A stretch of 64,000 bases of DNA, from assembly GCA_029936675.1 (NCBI GenBank), contig JAPYSB010000002.1:44184-108183 (forward strand). Direction: 5' to 3'. The stretch comes from Dehalococcoidia bacterium. Its GTDB lineage: Bacteria; Chloroflexota; Dehalococcoidia; Lucifugimonadales; UBA826. This document shows positions 30,919-39,819 of the stretch, piece after piece. Both the position numbers and the translations under genes were made by a program. The number at the start of each line of letters is the position of its first letter. Within the stretch, counting starts at the first letter, position 1. The notes under the pieces were generated by a model. That model was given only the letters and a program-made list of their open reading frames with translations, ran no database searches and was not told the origin of the DNA.

Positions 30919-31899
30919 CTACCCTGCTGCCTCCGGGTTTAAACAGGCAGGCATCGGCTCTCCTTTGAGGTGTGAAATAACATTATCGGCTGCCATCAAG
31001 CCCATTCTCCTAAGCGTGGCCGCGCTGGCACTAGCGATATGAGGGGTGATAATGACGTTCTCCATGTGGAGCAAAGGATCATCCGGCGATATTGGTTCAG
31101 GTAGGGTAACATCCAAAGCCGCTCCTGCTATTTCTCCAGCTGTTAATGCTTCTCGTAAGGCATCTGGGTCTACTGTCCCTCCTCTGGAAGTGTTAATTAA
31201 AAAAGCATTTTCATTCATCTTCCCAATTTCTTTTGAACCAATAAACCCTTGAGTTTCCGGTCCGAGGGGAACATGAACAGACACATAATCGGATGCAGAC
31301 AAAAGTCTGTCTAAATCAGAAACCCACTTAAGTCCATACATATCTTCAACATCCGGTTTACGTGTCCTCGAGTGATAAAGGATCTCCATATCAAATCCTC
31401 TTGCCCGTTTGGCGACCGCTGTACCTATCAAGCCCAAACCAACCAAACCCAAAGTTTTACCGTACACATCGGTGCCTAAATATGGCGTCTGATCAAAAAT
31501 CTTCCATTCCCCCGCAATAACCTTTCTATTAGAGCGGGTTACTTGGCGAGCTAAAGAAAGTATCAATCCCATCGTAAAGTCGGCGCATGACTCATGTAAT
31601 ATTCCGGGGGTATTACCTACAAGAACACCGTTTTTGGTTGCTGATTCCAGATCTATATTGTCAATTCCTATTGCCCTGGTTCCCACAACTTTCAAACGAT
31701 CAGCGGCGGAAAACACTTCGTCATCCATGATGTCATTGGACTCGATCATCATTCCATCACAATCTTCTGCTTTCTGTATAACCAATTCCTTCGGTGGAGG
31801 TGTTGGTTGATCCCATATCTCCACTTCAAAATTTTGTTGCAACTTGGCAATTGCATCTGGAACTATGATTCTAGTAACAAATATTTTCTTTTCTGGCAT
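30919..31899 (-). CDS. D-2-hydroxyacid dehydrogenase (glyoxylate/phosphoglycerate dehydrogenase-like)
   Basis: GLVGLGLIGTAVAKRARGFDMEILYHSR, INTSRGGTVDPDALREAL and ITPHIASAS. Confidence 0.92.
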   Translation of the reverse strand: MPEKKIFVTRIIVPDAIAKLQQNFEVEIWDQPTPPPKELVIQKAEDCDGMMIESNDIMDDEVFSAADRLKVVGTRAIGIDNIDLESATKNGVLVGNTPGILHESCADFTMGLILSLARQVTRSNRKVIAGEWKIFDQTPYLGTDVYGKTLGLVGLGLIGTAVAKRARGFDMEILYHSRTRKPDVEDMYGLKWVSDLDRLLSASDYVSVHVPLGPETQGFIGSKEIGKMNENAFLINTSRGGTVDPDALREALTAGEIAGAALDVTLPEPISPDDPLLHMENVIITPHIASASAATLRRMGLMAADNVISHLKGEPMPACLNPEAAG

Positions 31900-32063
31900 A
31901 TATAAATCTCCTATTCATCACATGCTCGGGCGAAAAAGTATACACCTATGCATTAAATACTTAACTGGCATTGAAGTTTATGTCTTGCGCTGGCGGAGTT
32001 AGTGCCTCAAAATCTTATTGATGCGTGGGCAATTTCGTATCGCACAGGAAATATCGCTCGTTA

Positions 32064-33269
32064 ATGAAAGAATCCTCACAACAAAATATTTCATATAGAT
32101 GGGTAATGCTCGCAGGTGTTTGGCTTGCCTATTTCTCATTTGGGGTAGTGCAGGGCGGCATACCTCCTCTAATTGGGCCAGTCAGTCAGGACCTGGGCTT
32201 GAGCCGTACGACGATGGGAACTGTATTGGGCGCATGGCCACTAATTTATATATTGACCGCAATTCCAGCCGGGGCTTTATTAGATAGATTCGATCTGAAA
32301 TTCACAATTATGATTGGGGTTATCTTTATTGGTATTTCCGGACTCCTTAGGGCCATAGCCATTGATTATAAAACGATACTTTTTGCGGTAATGGTATTTG
32401 GTTTAGGTGGCCCGTTCATATCGATTGGCGCACCAAAATTAATTAGCACATGGTTTTCGGAATCCGACCGGGGCCGTGCGATGGGAATATACCTGACTGC
32501 CCCCGCAGTCGGGCGGATACTTGTGTTATCAGCTACCAACAGTCTCCTAATGCCTCTTTATGATCATAGTTGGAGATTAACTTTATTGACACTGGCTGGC
32601 GTGGCTTTCATTACAGCAATAATCTGGATATTAATTGCTAGAGACCTTAAACCTGACAGCCTAAACCCCGGTGATAGAAAAGATCTCTTAGCAAGTATGA
32701 AAACTTTCCCTGATCTAGTTAGAGTGAGACAAGTACGTTTAATTCTAATCATCGTACTTGGAATGTTTTTATTCAATCATGCAACTAATAATTGGCTTCC
32801 TGAAATACTTATTGAAAAAAGTTTAAGCTCCTCAAAAGCCGGGTTGTTAGCAGCAATACCGGTTGCTACGGGGGCAGCGGGTGCAGCAGTCATCCCACAG
32901 TTTGCGAAACCCAACGCACATAAGAAAATTGTTTTTACGCTTTTTTGGATCGCCGCAGCCTGTACTATCTGCTTAATATATTTTGAAAACTCTCTGCTTC
33001 TGAGTGTACTCATCGTTCTGGGAGTCGCATCAAGAGGTGTTATGCCGATCATCATGCTTACATTAATATCATTGGTAGGGGGTGAAAAAACAGGTGCGGC
33101 CGGAGGGCTCTATTTCACAGCAGGAGAAGTAGGTGGAGTCTTAGGTCCAATTTTATTAGGCTTTTCTGCCGATATATTCAATGGGTTTAATCCTGGATTG
33201 TTTTTTCTCTCCTCTTTGTGTGTTGCACTTTCATTCGGGTCAACAATTATTACCAAAAAAACTAGTTGA
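32064..33269 (+). CDS. MFS transporter (CynX/NarK-like)
   Basis: 12-TM; GGIPPLIGPVSQDLGLSRTTMGTVLGAWPLIYILTAIPAGALLDRF. Confidence 0.8.
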   Translation: MKESSQQNISYRWVMLAGVWLAYFSFGVVQGGIPPLIGPVSQDLGLSRTTMGTVLGAWPLIYILTAIPAGALLDRFDLKFTIMIGVIFIGISGLLRAIAIDYKTILFAVMVFGLGGPFISIGAPKLISTWFSESDRGRAMGIYLTAPAVGRILVLSATNSLLMPLYDHSWRLTLLTLAGVAFITAIIWILIARDLKPDSLNPGDRKDLLASMKTFPDLVRVRQVRLILIIVLGMFLFNHATNNWLPEILIEKSLSSSKAGLLAAIPVATGAAGAAVIPQFAKPNAHKKIVFTLFWIAAACTICLIYFENSLLLSVLIVLGVASRGVMPIIMLTLISLVGGEKTGAAGGLYFTAGEVGGVLGPILLGFSADIFNGFNPGLFFLSSLCVALSFGSTIITKKTS

Positions 33270-33276
33270 GTCCTTA

Positions 33277-33762
33277 TCAATTATCAACCAACATAGAATT
33301 AATTGAAGCGTATTCAGGAACACCATTAGTTCTGTAACGAATAGCTCCAGATTGGTCAAAAATTATGAAAGTTGGTACCCGTCTTGCATCGTATTTACTA
33401 TATAAAGTCTTGCCAACATGGCTTTGCACCTCTAGCCTAACAAATATTAACTCCTGACCCAGTTGCATTTCCAACCTGTCGACGGCAGGTTTCATAGATA
33501 GGCATCCAATTCAAAGATCGGAATATAAATACAGTAAGACGGGGCGACCAGAATTGTGCAATGAGTCCCAAGCAGAAATATCCTTTAACTCATCAGGGGA
33601 ACTCGTCAAGGAATTCTGAAAAAACACTACAACTAGCACAAGAATTAGAATCGTTAGTAAAGCGGGTTTTATCGAAAAAGCGCGGTAGACCAAAAAGAAA
33701 GCTATGGTCACTATAAAAAGAGAAAACAATATGTATGAATATTGATTTAAGAAAGTAAACAT
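33277..33762 (-). CDS. Candidate selenoprotein: membrane-anchored thioredoxin-fold protein with UxxC (in-frame TGA at 33513-33511)
   Basis: ORFs 33511-33774 and 33277-33495 are in the same frame. Read-through gives ...SGRPVLLYLYSDL-U-IGCLSMKPAVDRLEMQLGQELIFVRLEV...RRVPTFIIFDQSG, a complete thioredoxin fold with a VPT cis-Pro loop. TGA falls at the first Cys of CxxC. Confidence 0.75.
33473..33491 (-). other. Candidate bacterial SECIS apical stem-loop
   Basis: Minus strand AACCTG-CCGTCGA-CAGGTT: perfect 6-bp stem, loop starts 25 nt after the TGA. A possible internal C-G pair leaves a GUC apical loop. Confidence 0.6.
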
Positions 33763-33778
33763 AAAAGGAGTCAAATAA

Positions 33779-33806
33779 AAATGGGTCGCTCAAAAGCGAC
33801 CCATTT
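33779..33806 (-). terminator. Rho-independent terminator
   Basis: 12-bp perfect stem AAATGGGTCGCT/AGCGACCCATTT, 4-nt loop, followed on the minus strand by TTTTATTT. Lies downstream of the zinc-ribbon gene. Confidence 0.85.
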
Positions 33807-33831
33807 CATTACTTTGTTCAAGTTAGTCCAG

Positions 33832-34023
33832 CTACGCGGCAGCCATATCGTGTCCACAGCACATCGGTGATTTGATTTTGCCACAACCGTTAGTACATTC
33901 TGCTACACCAACTGTCGTACCGTCGTCCTTCTCAATATTTACATGAGTCAATTCTGTTCCACATTTCCCACAAGTAATAGGATGTACTTCCATTCCGCAA
34001 TCGCCACAACTATATTTCGCCAT
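33832..34023 (-). CDS. Small Cys-rich zinc-ribbon/rubredoxin-like protein
   Basis: 63 aa MAKYSCGDCGMEVHPITCGKCGTELTHVNIEK...AECTNGCGKIKSPMCCGHDMAAA. Confidence 0.75.
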   Translation of the reverse strand: MAKYSCGDCGMEVHPITCGKCGTELTHVNIEKDDGTTVGVAECTNGCGKIKSPMCCGHDMAAA

Positions 34024-34242
34024 TATATTCTCCCTAATTCACGATTTTTAATAAAACAGTATCAGTTAACTGTCGTTCATCTCAAAGAGTCTATCGTTCA
34101 CTAAAAACACTGTCAATCAACAGAAAAAGAAATCTATATATTGAATAGATTCAATCAACAAAGTATAGTTCCGAGCCTACAAAAGACCTCTACCTAAACT
34201 ATGTTTCTGTGATCAGATAACGAATATTTCAAGGAGAAAGTA

Positions 34243-35166
34243 ATGGCAACCAAACCTTTACGAGTGAGTTACGGCGAGTACACATATGAAAATGTTCCTG
34301 GTTGGGCCCCTTTACCGAGTGGATGGGAATGGAATCACGTGGTGGGGGTTTGTGTTGATAGTCAAGATCGTATTTTCGCCTACAACAGAAGCGAGCACCC
34401 AATGATTGTATTAGATAAAGACGGAACTATTTTAGCCACGTGGGGTGAGGATAGTTTCTCATCAGCACATCACGTGCAAGTTGGGCCCGCCGATTCCATA
34501 TGGACAACCGATATAGGTGACCATACTGTACGTAAGTGGTCGGCTGAAGGCGAACAATTGATGATGTTGGGTACCCCAAATGAACCCGCCCCTGAGCAAA
34601 GTGGAGAACCCTTTAACAAACCCACTGACATAGCTTTTGGTCTAGACGGCTCGATCTATATTTCTGACGGATACGGTAACTCCAGAGTTCATCATTACAC
34701 GCCCGAAGGAAAGTTAATTGGGTCATGGGGTGAAAGAGGAACTGGACCCGGACAATTTATGACTCCACACGGCGTTGAGGTAGACCCTTCTGGTCTTGTT
34801 TATGTCGCAGACCGTGAGAACAACCGAATTCAGATTTTTACATCATCAGGGCAATATGTCTCAGAATGGAAAGGAGTTCACAGGCCAAATGAAATTTTGC
34901 ATGGTAGTGACGGAGCGATGTACGTAGCAGAACTTGGCATGAGGCAAGGAACCAGTCCTGATGCCGATGAAGTCACAGTTGTTACTCCTCATTCTGGAGT
35001 CAAAATTATGACGAAAAATGGACAGTGGCTAGGTGGATGGGGCGCGGACACACATACAGCTGGTGATATAGTGGCCGCTCACGCAGTTGGGATTGACTCA
35101 GAGGGAAGTCTATACGTCGGTGAAACTTTGGACGGTGCCCGACTTCAAAAATTTATTAGAGTTTAG
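34243..35166 (+). CDS. NHL-repeat beta-propeller protein (peptidylamidoglycolate lyase-like), paralog of the 1790 gene
   Basis: GPGQFMTPHGVEVDPSGLVYVADRENNRIQIFTSSG-type NHL motifs. Confidence 0.82.
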   Translation: MATKPLRVSYGEYTYENVPGWAPLPSGWEWNHVVGVCVDSQDRIFAYNRSEHPMIVLDKDGTILATWGEDSFSSAHHVQVGPADSIWTTDIGDHTVRKWSAEGEQLMMLGTPNEPAPEQSGEPFNKPTDIAFGLDGSIYISDGYGNSRVHHYTPEGKLIGSWGERGTGPGQFMTPHGVEVDPSGLVYVADRENNRIQIFTSSGQYVSEWKGVHRPNEILHGSDGAMYVAELGMRQGTSPDADEVTVVTPHSGVKIMTKNGQWLGGWGADTHTAGDIVAAHAVGIDSEGSLYVGETLDGARLQKFIRV

Positions 35167-36457
35167 CGTTTTCAGTTCTCCGGGCTCGGGAATCTTCTTC
35201 CCTTGCCGGAGGACTAGCTAAAACAAAACACAAAAACGATAAAAACAGAAACCCCAAAATTATTTTGAAAGCTAGATCGTAACTACCTTGACTATCATAA
35301 ATAGCCCCAGCTAATAAAGGACCGGCTATCCCAGGAATAATAACTCCCTGCCGAATTAAACCGTTCAAAGTCCCGTAATTTTTCATACCGAAAAGTTCAG
35401 TTACTGCCAATGGCCCGAGAGCACCTATACCCCCCATTCCGAGGCCAAAAACCGATAATGAAATAAATATCGAAATAAAGTTATCGGAAGAAAAAAATAT
35501 AAAGGCCGCTACACCGATAACCTGAATCCCTACAACCATCGCATAGGCCCACCTAGCAGTAGTATTCTCACTAACCCTCCCAAATATGACTTTAGAGACT
35601 ACTCCACCAAATGCCAAAACAGAAAGGCACAGGCTTATTTTGTCAGCTGAAAGTTGAATATCCTGTAAGTGGGCAGCCAGTTGTGTAACTAGAGTGGTCC
35701 TCACAAACTGCTGTAGGGTCATCCCAATCGCAATAAACCAAAAAGCCCTGGTTTGTAAGGCTGACCGAATTGACAACCCATCAAGCATTTTTTTCGAAGA
35801 ATACTGCTTAAGACCTTTAGGAGCCCAACGTTTATTTTGTTCCTTTAATACAAATTCAATCCCGTCTCTTATGAAAATAAAAGAGGCGATCGAAAATACT
35901 CCCAGAAAAATTGCGGTAAAAAGAAACCCGCTTCTCCATCCACCAAAAGCAATAACAAGAGTTAAGATCGGAATCGAAACCATGCCTCCAAAATTGTTAC
36001 CTGCCGTAACAAACCCCATCATACGTCCACGAGTTTCAGGGAACCACAACTGCACCAAACGTCCAGTGGCCAATCCGGTACCGGGGGCTCCGGCAAAAAC
36101 GAGGAGCGAGAAAAAATAAAATTGCCATAATTCAGTCATTATTGATCTGAGAAAAAACCCTACCGCTATAGACCCTAAAGAAACCGCCATTACATACCTA
36201 GATCCAAAAATATCTATGGTTCGACCAATTAAAGGTGATAGGAAATGAGCTAATACTCCGAGTGTTAGGGCAAAGTTGATCTGAGTTCTTGTCCATCCAA
36301 ACTCTTCTTGCAGGGGGACTATAAAAAGGCCAAACCCGTATTGAGCAAACCCTATTGACCCTCCGATAGATAGAAAAGATACAGCTACTACTACCCATCC
36401 CTTGTAAATACCACGGGGTGGGTTTTCAGATGGATTTTTGGTTACTTCAGAAGGCAA
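35156..36457 (-). CDS. MFS transporter (MCT-like)
   Basis: FGWTRTQINFALTLGVLAHFLSPLIGRTIDIFGSRYVM. Confidence 0.8.
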   Translation of the reverse strand: MPSEVTKNPSENPPRGIYKGWVVVAVSFLSIGGSIGFAQYGFGLFIVPLQEEFGWTRTQINFALTLGVLAHFLSPLIGRTIDIFGSRYVMAVSLGSIAVGFFLRSIMTELWQFYFFSLLVFAGAPGTGLATGRLVQLWFPETRGRMMGFVTAGNNFGGMVSIPILTLVIAFGGWRSGFLFTAIFLGVFSIASFIFIRDGIEFVLKEQNKRWAPKGLKQYSSKKMLDGLSIRSALQTRAFWFIAIGMTLQQFVRTTLVTQLAAHLQDIQLSADKISLCLSVLAFGGVVSKVIFGRVSENTTARWAYAMVVGIQVIGVAAFIFFSSDNFISIFISLSVFGLGMGGIGALGPLAVTELFGMKNYGTLNGLIRQGVIIPGIAGPLLAGAIYDSQGSYDLAFKIILGFLFLSFLCFVLASPPAREEDSRARRTENAKL

Positions 36458-36517
36458 CAGAAACTACGAATTGAAAATAAATCATCGCTGAAGACTAACA
36501 TTTAATTGTTTAAGCAG

Positions 36518-39500
36518 CTATCTTTTTAATCTCAAAAGATTAGGAATCGTTTCATGCATAAACTCGTAAATTATGGGGATAATGAGCAAGGTCAGAAATG
36601 TGGAACTAGCCAAGCCTCCGATAACAACAATCGCCAAATCAGACCCTATAATTCCTCCTCCTTCATCTCCGACAAAAACCGCCAGTGGAATCAAGGCCAG
36701 TGCAGTAGTGATAGCAGTCATTAATATCGGACGCAGTCTCACTACTCCCCCTTCAATAAGGGAATCACGAACAGACATACCCTTGTCTTGTAATTGCTGT
36801 ACAAACGCTATCAATACGATAGCATTCGTCACCACAAGACCGATCAACAACAACAACCCCATCATTGACGGTAACCCCAAGGAACTTCCGGTAACAGCCA
36901 GCCCAACCAAGGCACCTATCCCTGCCAAAGGCAAACTGAAAAGTATTACAAACGGGTTCCTCAGAGACCCCAGACTACCGACCATCACCAAATACACTAG
37001 AACAATACTTATAGCCATTGCTAAAAATATGTCTTGAAACCCCTCAGCTATATCTGCAAATATTCCCCCCGACTCAATAATAACTCCGGGGTTGTTTTGC
37101 TCAACAGAATACCTTATTTTCTCGACTTCCAAGCCAATCGCCCTCGCATCCTCATCCGTTATCATGCCTGTTATTGTTGCCGATCTTTTGCCGTTGGTTC
37201 TTCCAACCGCAATTGGAGCCTCCTGTAACACAGAATCAACCAATTCCTCTATAGAAACAGATCCAAGAGGGCCTGAAATCATCACATCATCAAAAGAACC
37301 CATACCTCCGTACATTCCCCTACCAACTCTAAGTATTACTTTGACGTCTTTACCATCTATGACATAGCTACCAACAGTTTGACCTTTCATGGGTTCACTT
37401 ACTCTTTGCGCTACTTCTCTGGATGTAAGTCCGATTTTAGAGGCTGCTTCCGAATCAACCTTTAAGATCATTTCTGGCCTCAAACCAGTAAGGTCACTTT
37501 CAATGTTCTCAATTCCCTTAACAGTCGTTATAGCTTCCATTAATTGGGAATTGGCACGAGTTACGTCTTCAAAAGAAGTGCCGATTATCTGCAATTCAAG
37601 CCCAGCGGCCGGCGGCCCTCCCGTACCTTCTTCAACCATGTAGGTTCGGCCATCAGTCGATGGGAGAGCATCTCTCAAAGTGTCGGCTATATCAGATGGT
37701 GCCGAATTATCAATATTCACAAATATATTTGCACTCCCTAGTGGTCCCGCGCCGGGAAAAGATGCTATCCCTACACCGCCTATCGTAGTCAAATAGTTCT
37801 CGACATTTCCTGCTATGCGCAATCTCTCAAGTTCTGATTCAACGCTCAGAACGGCAGCATCTTTTTCTTCAGCAGTCGCACTGGGTGAGACAGAAATACC
37901 GACAGAAATGTATCTATCTGGCCCCGCTGGAAACAATGTAACCGGAATAAATCGCAAAAGCCCCAAACTACCTACACACAATATCAAGGCAATTCCAACC
38001 GAGGCTAGCTTGTGTGTAAGTGCCCACTCCAAAGTAGGTTTATATATCTTCTGAATTGCCGTGAGGGAAGGTTCAGTGTCATCACCTTCAGTAAGATCTC
38101 CCGGTCTCAGTAAAAAAGCACCCGCTACGGGAACGAAAGTTACTGAAACAAGTAGAGACGAAATCAAAGCAAATGTAACTGACAAACAAAAAGGGAAAAA
38201 GAAAGAACCTACTATGCCTTGAATAAAACCCAGAGGAGCAAAAACTACAATAGTAGTAAGAGTGGAAGCTGTTATCGGAGCGGCAACCTCCCTCGTTGCA
38301 TTTAAAGCCGCAACTTTAGGGCTTTCTCCTCTCTGCATGTGCCGGTATACATTTTCAAGTACAACTATACTATCGTCGACTACCCGACCGACGGATATGG
38401 CTAGGCCCCCTAAAGTCATAATGTTCAAAGTGAGGTCGGTAAAACCCATCAACAGAACACCCCCCAGGATACTGATAGGTATAGTCAACGCTATTACTGA
38501 AGTAGGTCTTAAAGAAAGGGTAAGACCTTTTAGAACACCTCCACGAACGTTAAGAAGAAAAAGAAACACTCCAACAACGGCAAAAATAAACCCGTACATC
38601 CCTTCACTTTTGAGAGTGTTTAATTGGCTTTCAATTTCAGGCCCTCCATTGTAGATTTCCACAACTTGAATTTTTTCTGTATCCGCGATAGCCATCACTT
38701 TAGATAAGGCAACAGCCGAAACATCCACAGTGTTAGCGTCGGGATCTTTTGTGACACTTATACCTAAACTCTGTATTCCATTGGTACGAGATATGGAATT
38801 AGTCGGGGAAGGCACAAGAGATACAACTGCAACGTCAATGAGGGTTATCACTTTCCCGTCAGTAGAGCCAACAGGTATTTGCTTTACATCCTCGATTGAG
38901 GAAATGCTATTGCTAGTTCGAACTGAAACCATTTTTGTCCCATCAAATAAATATCCGGATGGAACAGAAAAATTACTCTCTCCAAGAGCTTTGGAGACAT
39001 TTGGAATTAAAATATCAAAACGTGCCAAGGCATCAGGGTCCAACGCTACTAGGAGATCGAATATTTGATTTCCGGTAACAGCTACATTTTGAATTCCCTG
39101 AACAGAATTTAAACTTGGTTCAATCTGGCTTTCAGCCACATTAGATAGGGAAGAGAAATCACCTTCACTCCAGGTTAAGCTCAACTGCAATATCGGTTCG
39201 CTACCAGGATCTATTCCCCTCACATTCGGCACACTTGCACCATCTGGCAATTCCAATGAAACCAATCGTGTTTCCAAATCTTTCTTTGCCTGATCCATGT
39301 CTGAACCGTATTCGTAAAAAAGCAGAAGTATCGATTTACCCTCGACAGAGGTGGACTGAATAGATTCCAAATTGCCCAAACCGGAGATATGCTGTTCTAA
39401 TGGCTCAGTTATTGCTTGGACCACTTCTTCCGAACCAGCATTCGGATAATCTACATTAACTGTCAACAGGGGAAACTGAACTCTTGGTAGAACTTCGACA

Positions 39501-39601
39501 GGCAAGGAAGTAAATGTGAATATACCTGCAGCTAAAATAATAATGAAGGCTAAAACCGTTACTGACCCTCTTCGAAGGGCCAAATCCGTAATGTAGCTCA
39601 T
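36518..39601 (-). CDS. RND-family efflux transporter (AcrB/MMPL-like permease)
   Basis: 1027 aa. FTSLPVEVLPRVQFPLLTVNVDYPNAGSEEV, AISVGRVVDDSIVVLENVYRHMQRGESPKVAALNATREVAAPITASTLTT, LLLLIGLVVTNAIVLIAFVQQ. Confidence 0.93.
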   Translation of the reverse strand: MSYITDLALRRGSVTVLAFIIILAAGIFTFTSLPVEVLPRVQFPLLTVNVDYPNAGSEEVVQAITEPLEQHISGLGNLESIQSTSVEGKSILLLFYEYGSDMDQAKKDLETRLVSLELPDGASVPNVRGIDPGSEPILQLSLTWSEGDFSSLSNVAESQIEPSLNSVQGIQNVAVTGNQIFDLLVALDPDALARFDILIPNVSKALGESNFSVPSGYLFDGTKMVSVRTSNSISSIEDVKQIPVGSTDGKVITLIDVAVVSLVPSPTNSISRTNGIQSLGISVTKDPDANTVDVSAVALSKVMAIADTEKIQVVEIYNGGPEIESQLNTLKSEGMYGFIFAVVGVFLFLLNVRGGVLKGLTLSLRPTSVIALTIPISILGGVLLMGFTDLTLNIMTLGGLAISVGRVVDDSIVVLENVYRHMQRGESPKVAALNATREVAAPITASTLTTIVVFAPLGFIQGIVGSFFFPFCLSVTFALISSLLVSVTFVPVAGAFLLRPGDLTEGDDTEPSLTAIQKIYKPTLEWALTHKLASVGIALILCVGSLGLLRFIPVTLFPAGPDRYISVGISVSPSATAEEKDAAVLSVESELERLRIAGNVENYLTTIGGVGIASFPGAGPLGSANIFVNIDNSAPSDIADTLRDALPSTDGRTYMVEEGTGGPPAAGLELQIIGTSFEDVTRANSQLMEAITTVKGIENIESDLTGLRPEMILKVDSEAASKIGLTSREVAQRVSEPMKGQTVGSYVIDGKDVKVILRVGRGMYGGMGSFDDVMISGPLGSVSIEELVDSVLQEAPIAVGRTNGKRSATITGMITDEDARAIGLEVEKIRYSVEQNNPGVIIESGGIFADIAEGFQDIFLAMAISIVLVYLVMVGSLGSLRNPFVILFSLPLAGIGALVGLAVTGSSLGLPSMMGLLLLIGLVVTNAIVLIAFVQQLQDKGMSVRDSLIEGGVVRLRPILMTAITTALALIPLAVFVGDEGGGIIGSDLAIVVIGGLASSTFLTLLIIPIIYEFMHETIPNLLRLKR

Positions 39602-39819
39602 AATGGTCCTTTGGAAAATTTACTAATTCCATTCCATTAGCGATGATATGAGGATACTGATGGAAATTAAATAAACATTAAATGAATTTTGTTACATAAA
39701 ACAATTTATGTAATTAAATAGTGTGTTAATACAGATTTTCAGTCAACCAGTTCAATTGGGGACATCAGACTAAACTTTAGGCATAAAAATTTCATGACTT
39801 TTCATAACACCAAGACACT

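Noticed and set aside
33277-33513. Treating the Trx-like pair simply as a pseudogene or sequencing error
   Set aside because: Cannot be excluded from one sequence, but the stop being TGA, exactly at the redox Cys, with a well-placed hairpin and no other lesion favours recoding; kept as a candidate pending Sec machinery.
33593-33793. 66-aa minus-strand ORF overlapping the Trx-like gene in another frame
   Set aside because: Out-of-frame product; the overlapping frame carries TM and thioredoxin-fold motifs continuing across the TGA.
36573-39068. Several plus-strand ORFs (e.g. 36573-37037, 37815-38054, 38262-38654, 38730-39068)
   Set aside because: All are antisense shadows inside the unambiguous RND gene; low-complexity translations with no recognisable domains.
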